Below, in pieces: positions 5,747 to 10,114 of a DNA stretch of 10,114 nucleotides. The notes beneath the pieces are model-generated. The model saw only the letters and a program-made list of their open reading frames with translations. It searched no databases and was not told the DNA's origin. How positions within the stretch are numbered: the first letter of the stretch is position 1; each line of letters starts with the position of its first letter. The stretch comes from an uncultured Gammaproteobacteria bacterium (lineage in GTDB: Bacteria; Pseudomonadota; Gammaproteobacteria; UBA9214): assembly GCA_905480305.1 (NCBI GenBank), contig CAJQPV010000271.1, forward strand, positions 1 through 10,114. Reading direction: 5' to 3'. The position numbers and the translations under genes were made by a program.

Positions 5747-7546
5747 TCAAAACTCGAACTCCATACTCTGAAACACCTGCCCGGCATTACGCCTGGCGAG
5801 AAACTCCGCCGTAGGCAAATGCATATACGGTGACTGGTCTATCTCGTAGGCTTCCTGCAAGGCACCACCATTCTCGATAACCTCACCGATCTTGTCACGC
5901 AGATACAGCAGGTAATCGCGGGTATAAGTCGTCACGGTCGCCATATCGGTCGGTTCACCGTGACCGGGAATCACCACTTCCGCACCCAGCGCTTCGAAAC
6001 TGTCCCAGGTTTCAATCCAGGCGGCCGTATCCGTGTGCTCGAACAGCGGCAACATACGCTGGTGAAATGCCATGTCACCGGATATCACCAGCTTCTTTTG
6101 CGGCAACCACACGATAATGTCACCCGGGCTGTGTGCCGGTCCCAGGTTCAGCAATTCAATGCGCTCGCCACCCAGCTCAATAACCTTCTTGTCTTCGAAG
6201 GTAATATCCGGCATCACCACCTCGGTAGCCGCCGCCTTTTCCTTTACCCGGCCCTGCATCACTTCCAGCAGTGCGAATGACTGTGCCTCGATTTCGTGCA
6301 CCGCATCCACGTGTGCGATTACCGGCACACCCTGCTCCCGCCAGTAACCGGAACCCAGCATGGCATGGCCCTGGCCATTCTCCAGCACCACGTATTTCAC
6401 CGGCTTGTCGGTGATCTTTTTAATCTCGTCATGCAGCGCCTTTGCCAACAGGTAATTGTCGCCGGCATTCACCACCAGCACACCCTCGCTGGTGATCACA
6501 AAGGAAAGATTATTGTTATGCCCGGAATTTGCGTAGGTTCCCGGTGCCGTGGCGCCAATGGCCGACCACACCCCCGGCACAACCTCCCGGGGCAGATCAT
6601 AGAGCATCGAACCCGGCGCCTTGTCACTGTTATACAGCGCCTCACCGGTCAGGGGCGCGGCAGCAGGCGCCTCGCTCGCTGGCGCTTGCAGGTGTATGCG
6701 CATGAAACGCGCCGCTCGTTGCACCGCATCTTTCGAGGCAAGATCGTCAGCAAAGGTACGCACTGTTTCGGGACGAAAATCAAAACCGCGTCCCACGCCG
6801 GGATAGATAACCAGTTGCGCATCCTGGCCATTGTCCTGCATCACCTGCACACTGGTCTCAATCACCCGGCGTCGCTGGTATTGCTCTTCAGCGCCGATAA
6901 ACACCAGCATCGGCAATGTCAGCAGGTCGATTTCCGGTGCATAGCCATAGACCTGCTGCGGCTCGGGCGCATTCGGGTCCTGCAAATGCGGGTAATAGGA
7001 TACGTAGCAGGCAATTTCCCGCTGCTGTCGTTTGAATGTCGTTGCCACTTTAAGGGTGTAATAGCCGCCACGCGTATGCGAATACAGGCACGCCCTGTCA
7101 CTGCTGATATCAGCACGCGCCAGCAACACATCCACCGCCGCATTGACATCTTTCTCCAGTGCATAATCATGCTCAATCGGATGGGTGCCGATAAAATGCG
7201 CAGCATAGATATCCGGCGCCAGCACTACAAATCCGCGTGCGGCAACCCGCCGCACATGGCGTTGTATCCCGTCATCCAGCCCGCGGCGTCCATGCTGAAA
7301 CAATACTGCAGGGTATTTTCCGGCGCCTGCAGGACGGGCAACCAGTGCCGGCACCTCAACGCCACCACTCTGGTAACTGGTCCATGACGTTTCCACCGGG
7401 TAGTTATCCGGCACCTCGATCTGGCCGTCGGTCCACCAGGCGTCGTTCCACCACCAGTCATTGTCCTTCACATCCGTTGCAGCAACCGCATTGCCACCAA
7501 CAAACAGCACCGCGACCAGCAGGCAGTCTCTCAGCTTATTGTTCAT
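5747..7546 (-). CDS. Secreted DLH-like / metallo-beta-lactamase-fold fusion, degenerate active sites
   Basis: This 599-residue protein has a signal peptide (MNNKLRD, hydrophobic core, cut near AVA at 20-22), a tryptophan-rich patch (WWWNDAWW, 31-38), an alpha/beta-hydrolase domain of dienelactone hydrolase type (about 50-288), an alanine/proline linker (288-298) and an MBL-fold domain (about 320-555). The DLH nucleophile elbow reads SHTRGG (156-161) where GxCxGG or GHSRGG is usual, putting Thr158 at the nucleophile. The histidine motif reads YPGVGRGF with Arg253 for His, and GAEE (218-221) stands where the acid is expected. In the MBL half, HxHxDH is replaced by NGQGHA (390-395), while the later ligands His472 (GPAHSPGD), Asp491 (SGDMAF) and His529 (PGHG) remain. 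The frame is intact, so it appears maintained. AAGGGA seven bases upstream supports the start. Activity is doubtful; binding or a changed chemistry is possible. Confidence 0.85.
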   Translation of the reverse strand: MNNKLRDCLLVAVLFVGGNAVAATDVKDNDWWWNDAWWTDGQIEVPDNYPVETSWTSYQSGGVEVPALVARPAGAGKYPAVLFQHGRRGLDDGIQRHVRRVAARGFVVLAPDIYAAHFIGTHPIEHDYALEKDVNAAVDVLLARADISSDRACLYSHTRGGYYTLKVATTFKRQQREIACYVSYYPHLQDPNAPEPQQVYGYAPEIDLLTLPMLVFIGAEEQYQRRRVIETSVQVMQDNGQDAQLVIYPGVGRGFDFRPETVRTFADDLASKDAVQRAARFMRIHLQAPASEAPAAAPLTGEALYNSDKAPGSMLYDLPREVVPGVWSAIGATAPGTYANSGHNNNLSFVITSEGVLVVNAGDNYLLAKALHDEIKKITDKPVKYVVLENGQGHAMLGSGYWREQGVPVIAHVDAVHEIEAQSFALLEVMQGRVKEKAAATEVVMPDITFEDKKVIELGGERIELLNLGPAHSPGDIIVWLPQKKLVISGDMAFHQRMLPLFEHTDTAAWIETWDSFEALGAEVVIPGHGEPTDMATVTTYTRDYLLYLRDKIGEVIENGGALQEAYEIDQSPYMHLPTAEFLARRNAGQVFQSMEFEF

Positions 7547-7553
7547 GCATTAG

Positions 7554-7559
7554 TCCCTT
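7554..7559 (-). promoter_or_regulatory. Ribosome binding site of the fusion gene
   Basis: AAGGGA on the minus strand, seven bases before the ATG at 7544-7546. It decides between this start and an out-of-frame ATG six bases upstream. Confidence 0.65.
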
Positions 7560-7577
7560 CATTGATTCTTCAACCCC

Positions 7578-7583
7578 AGTATA
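7578..7583 (-). promoter_or_regulatory. Possible -10 of the fusion gene
   Basis: TATACT on the minus strand, five of six to consensus, with a predicted start near 7571. No -35 is recognisable. The FNR-type box centre at 7621.5 would fall near -50 for this promoter, not an optimal class II position, so its influence in this direction is uncertain. Confidence 0.3.
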
Positions 7584-7614
7584 GGCATTACTGTAACAAT
7601 CCTTCTACCCGTGT

Positions 7615-7628
7615 TTGATTTATATCAG
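7615..7628. promoter_or_regulatory. FNR/Anr-type binding site in divergent promoter region
   Basis: TTGATTTATATCAG matches TTGATnnnnATCAA at 9 of 10 fixed positions. It lies in the 151-bp gap between the fusion gene (minus) and the small gene (plus). Its centre is about 40.5-41.5 bp upstream of the start point predicted from TATATT at 7650-7655, the standard place for class II activation by FNR-family regulators. FNR, Anr and Dnr/NnrR-type proteins share this site, so the actual signal (low oxygen or nitric oxide) cannot be told apart. Confidence 0.6.
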
Positions 7629-7649
7629 CTTATTACGTAAAACAGCAGG

Positions 7650-7655
7650 TATATT
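7650..7655 (+). promoter_or_regulatory. -10 element for the small gene
   Basis: TATATT, five of six to TATAAT, with a predicted start near 7662 and a leader of about 36 bases. There is no good -35, as expected for a promoter activated from the FNR-type box at 7615-7628. Confidence 0.5.
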
Positions 7656-7687
7656 ACAAGCAACCCGATTCATACAGCATTACAAAT

Positions 7688-7691
7688 GGAG
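7688..7691 (+). promoter_or_regulatory. Ribosome binding site that sets the small gene's start
   Basis: GGAG stands six bases before the ATG at 7698. The in-frame ATG at 7686 overlaps this site and has none of its own, so 7698 is preferred. Confidence 0.65.
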
Positions 7692-7697
7692 AACACC

Positions 7698-7922
7698 ATG
7701 AGCACACCGTTAATGATCCTGCCAGCCGGCGACAGCAATTCCATCCGCCTGGTCAGACTGCCCGAGGATTTTGAAGAGCACGAGGCCTACCGTCATGTCA
7801 CCGCCCTGATCGCCTCTATTGAAGAACAGCAGCCGGATTGCAGTAGCGACGACATTCTCGCTGCCCTTGAAGACCACGGTTTTGAGCCCGTCGATTTCAT
7901 CCTTGGACCGGCACTCCCCTGA
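7698..7922 (+). CDS. Small acidic protein of unknown function
   Basis: I do not recognise this 74-residue protein. It has no signal peptide, membrane segment or cysteine motif (one cysteine). It is acidic, with clusters PEDFEEHEAY and SSDDILAALEDHGFEP. The middle (about 22-60) is likely helical, and the closing part (FEPVDFILGPALP) is hydrophobic. A good GGAG and a promoter with an FNR-type box stand upstream, which argue that it is a real gene rather than chance. It is followed after 43 bases by the ClsB-like gene on the same strand, so the two may be co-transcribed. A role in oxygen-responsive physiology is inferred only from the promoter. Confidence 0.72.
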   Translation: MSTPLMILPAGDSNSIRLVRLPEDFEEHEAYRHVTALIASIEEQQPDCSSDDILAALEDHGFEPVDFILGPALP

Positions 7923-7952
7923 CTGACGCTGTCATGACCTGTTCTATATAAA
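7923..7952 (+). promoter_or_regulatory. Possible internal promoter before the phospholipase D-family gene
   Basis: CTGACG (7923-7928, four of six to TTGACA) is 16 bp from TATATA (7945-7950) or 18 bp from TATAAA (7947-7952). The predicted start near 7957-7959 leaves only about eight bases before the ATG at 7966. That would explain why no ribosome binding site is visible there. Read-through from the small gene is the simpler alternative. Confidence 0.3.
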
Positions 7953-7965
7953 AGCACGCTGACAA

Positions 7966-9150
7966 ATGACCATTGTCCAGGGTTATAAATTTCCATGGCA
8001 ACCCGGCAATCACTTTAGCGTCCTTGTCGATAGTACGGAATTTCTGCCGCGTATGCTCGGTGCCATTGATGCAGCCCGGTACTACCTGCTCCTGGAAATG
8101 TACCTGGTGGAATCCGGCATAGTCGCAGACCGGTTCATTGATACCCTGGTGCAGGCCGCAGAACGCGGCGTCCAGGTTTACCTGCTGTTTGACGATTATG
8201 GTGCCCGTCAGCTAAACCGGGGTGACCGCGAACGCCTGGATCAGGATAATATTCGCAGCCTCTATTACAACCCGCTGCAATCACACAGCATCCTGCCCAA
8301 TCTCTACAGAATTTTCTGGCAGCGCATCCACCTGGGTCTGCATAGAAACCATCGCAAGTTATTGCTTGTCGATGGCCGGGTTGCTTTTGCCGGCGGTGCC
8401 GGCATTATCGACGAGATGGATTCGCCACAGGCTCCCGAACTGCGCTGGCGTGAAAACATGATCGAAATCCACGGGCCGGTAATCGAAGACTGGCAATCCC
8501 TTTTTACTGACAGCTGGAATCGCCTTGCAACACAGCCACTGACAGTTACCAGCGTAACAGCTGAATATTTTGAAAAGGGTCAATCCGGCCGGGTAACAGT
8601 TAACGAGGCCCGTCACAGGACCGGCATACAGCGATCCTTACTGAAACAACTGAAAAGCGCACGCCAGCGCATCTGGATCACCACCGCCTATTTCATACCA
8701 TCCTGGAGTATTCGCAGAAAACTTAAACGCGCTGCCAGAAGCGGTATCGACGTGCGCCTGTTGCTGCCCGGCCCGGTTACCGACAACCCCGGGGTACGTT
8801 ATGCCGGTCGTCGTTACTATGAGCGACTGCTAAAAAGCGGTATCCGCATCTACGAGTACACACCACGGTTCCTGCATGCAAAAACAGTACTCTGTGATGA
8901 CTGGGTGTCGGTCGGTTCCTGCAATTACGACCGCTGGAACCTGCAATGGAACCTGGAGGCCAACCAGGAAATCAACAGCCATGAACTGGCCGGCACAGTC
9001 GCCACTATATTCGAGAACGATATCCTCGATGCCATTGAATACAGCCGGGATGAATGGCAACAACGCAGCCATTATATGCGGCTGTTTGAATGGTTCTGGC
9101 GGCGCGTGGAATTACTGTCAATGAAAATCAGACATCGCAGGCACAAATAA
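7966..9150 (+). CDS. Phospholipase D-family cardiolipin synthase, ClsB-like
   Basis: This 394-residue protein has two HKD motifs: HRKLLLVD (His129, Lys131, Asp136) and HAKTVLCD (His304, Lys306, Asp311). Both are complete, so it should be an active phosphatidyl-transferase or phospholipase. The lack of amino-terminal membrane helices and the length are close to E. coli ClsB (about 413 residues) rather than ClsA. ClsB-type enzymes condense phosphatidyl groups to make cardiolipin at the inner membrane. The basic end (MKIRHRRHK), together with the helix LFEWFWRRVELL, could aid membrane binding. No ribosome binding site is seen before the ATG, but later methionines would cut into the first PLD domain (LLLEMYLVESG, 41-51). 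It follows the small gene by 43 bases and converges with the BrkB gene with only six bases between stops. Related PLD-family functions other than cardiolipin synthesis are possible. Confidence 0.88.
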   Translation: MTIVQGYKFPWQPGNHFSVLVDSTEFLPRMLGAIDAARYYLLLEMYLVESGIVADRFIDTLVQAAERGVQVYLLFDDYGARQLNRGDRERLDQDNIRSLYYNPLQSHSILPNLYRIFWQRIHLGLHRNHRKLLLVDGRVAFAGGAGIIDEMDSPQAPELRWRENMIEIHGPVIEDWQSLFTDSWNRLATQPLTVTSVTAEYFEKGQSGRVTVNEARHRTGIQRSLLKQLKSARQRIWITTAYFIPSWSIRRKLKRAARSGIDVRLLLPGPVTDNPGVRYAGRRYYERLLKSGIRIYEYTPRFLHAKTVLCDDWVSVGSCNYDRWNLQWNLEANQEINSHELAGTVATIFENDILDAIEYSRDEWQQRSHYMRLFEWFWRRVELLSMKIRHRRHK

Positions 9151-9156
9151 CCATTC

Positions 9157-10053
9157 TCAGGCCGCTGTCCTCGGCGTCACACCACCGTGATCGATACGCT
9201 CGTATTCGGCAATCACCTGTGCACCCAGCAGCAGGATAATCGCCGCAAACTCAAAACTCAGCAGGATGATAACCGTGGTGGCAAGCGAGCCATAAATAAT
9301 ACTGACGAAAGAAAGGCTGGTGAAATACCAGATAAGCGCATGGCGTGTGATCTCCCACAGCAGGGTGGCCACAACACCGCCAACCAGCGCATGCGACCAG
9401 GCCAGTCGGCCGACCGGCATGACCAGGTAAATCGACGTCAGCAACAGCACTTCACCGAGCACTCCAAGCAGGTACAGTACTGTCGCTGTGGTGCTTGTCA
9501 TGTTGATATCAATACCAACCAGCGTCGGGGTGTCATTGCTGTGCTGGTTAAGCCAGCCGGCCATCAAACTTACCACCAGAAAACCTGCCGCCAGTAACAA
9601 AATATACACATACGGCAGCAATGCCGAGACCAGGAAGTGCCGGTGCTGGGCCTGTCGCCGATGCAGGAAGATCATCGACATGGCATTTTCCAGCACTGTA
9701 AACGCCAGCGAACTGAAAAACAGCAACATCAGGATGCCCATCGTGCCAATCACCTTCCAGTGCGACAGAAAGGCCTGCAGATGCTGTGACAGCACGTCTG
9801 CACTGATCGGTGCTGCCATTGTCAGCACTCTGGATACCGTTTTGAGCAGCAATTCCTGCTCGAGAAACTGAGACAACACAATCAGCACCAGCGCAAACAG
9901 CGGAATAATCGACAGCAGCGTGTAATAGGCCACCGCACCGGCCAGTAACAGGCCCTGGTTGTCGCGAAAGCCCCTTATAACAGTAAGCAGGAAGTGCCAC
10001 GGGTGGCTGAGAACATAATTCAGGGGTGAGAGAGATTCGCCCAAGGGAATCAT
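9157..10053 (-). CDS. YihY/BrkB family inner-membrane protein, start uncertain
   Basis: This is a polytopic membrane protein of the BrkB (YihY) family, 298 residues from the first ATG in the window, with about six hydrophobic segments. Family features: GFRDNQGLLLAGAVAYYTLLSIIPL near residues 28-52 (the hallmark AYYTLLSIIP), the LFFSSLAFTVLENAMSMIF region, and ALVGGVVATLLWEITRHALIWY toward the end. Such proteins were once called ribonuclease BN by mistake; their true function, perhaps transport, is unsettled. The frame stays open upstream of the ATG to the window edge (the residues just before it read GGDPFPGFRRD), and no ribosome binding site precedes the ATG, so the gene may start outside the window. 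It ends six bases from the stop of the convergent PLD-family gene, with no terminator hairpin seen between them. Confidence 0.88.
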   Translation of the reverse strand: MIPLGESLSPLNYVLSHPWHFLLTVIRGFRDNQGLLLAGAVAYYTLLSIIPLFALVLIVLSQFLEQELLLKTVSRVLTMAAPISADVLSQHLQAFLSHWKVIGTMGILMLLFFSSLAFTVLENAMSMIFLHRRQAQHRHFLVSALLPYVYILLLAAGFLVVSLMAGWLNQHSNDTPTLVGIDINMTSTTATVLYLLGVLGEVLLLTSIYLVMPVGRLAWSHALVGGVVATLLWEITRHALIWYFTSLSFVSIIYGSLATTVIILLSFEFAAIILLLGAQVIAEYERIDHGGVTPRTAA

Positions 10054-10114
10054 ATCGCGGCGGAAACCCGGAAACGGATCTCCACCGCGGATGACATCGT
10101 AATTACGCGACCTG

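Noticed and set aside
6296..7387. Long open frame (363 codons) opposite the fusion gene
   Set aside because: Composition (His/Arg/Gln rich) is that of an antisense shadow, with no ribosome binding site or recognisable domain.
7633..7640. TTACGTAA palindrome in the divergent promoter region
   Set aside because: An 8-bp palindrome in AT-rich DNA is weak evidence by itself, and no regulator with that site is recognised at this position.
9548..10000. Second minus-strand frame inside the BrkB gene
   Set aside because: A shadow of the BrkB gene in another frame, with no start signal or known domain.

Overview
The window looks like chromosomal DNA of a Gammaproteobacterium. The basis is protein style (YceI, a SulP family close to marine gammaproteobacterial types, ClsB-like phospholipase D, BrkB), moderately high GC in genes with AT-rich promoters, FNR-type and sigma70-type sites, and REP-like palindromes of the kind known from Pseudomonas, Xanthomonas and relatives. 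The genus cannot be fixed from the sequence alone. No RNA gene, CRISPR array, insertion sequence or phage gene is visible.

Layout from left to right. Positions 1-347 are non-coding as far as can be seen: a strong 15-bp hairpin at the left edge, then an AT-rich control region with a Fur-like box, an inverted repeat and an extended -10 promoter. They drive a secreted YceI protein (+), which converges on a hairpin with the next gene. Two anion transporters follow on the minus strand: a SulP permease with a STAS domain (transcribed first) and an SLC13-type permease carrying two TrkA-C domains. Next, also on the minus strand, is a secreted metal-dependent amidohydrolase. It is separated by a cluster of three REP-like palindromes from an unusual secreted fusion of a dienelactone-hydrolase-like domain and a metallo-beta-lactamase-fold domain. 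On motif comparison, both halves of the fusion have lost key catalytic or metal-binding residues.

The fusion gene is divergent from a 74-residue unknown protein and a ClsB-type cardiolipin synthase (+). The divergent region carries a near-perfect FNR/Anr box. It sits at about -41 from a good -10 in front of the small gene, which predicts oxygen-responsive expression of the small gene and possibly of the synthase. The window closes with a convergent BrkB/YihY membrane protein whose reading frame stays open to the right edge.

Functionally the region is envelope-centred: a periplasmic lipocalin-like YceI, two inner-membrane anion transporters, two exported hydrolase-family proteins, a phospholipid synthase and a polytopic membrane protein. 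The parts most worth a second look are the degenerate fusion protein, the FNR-box promoter with its small unknown gene, the REP cluster, and the cysteine-rich amino terminus of the SulP protein.
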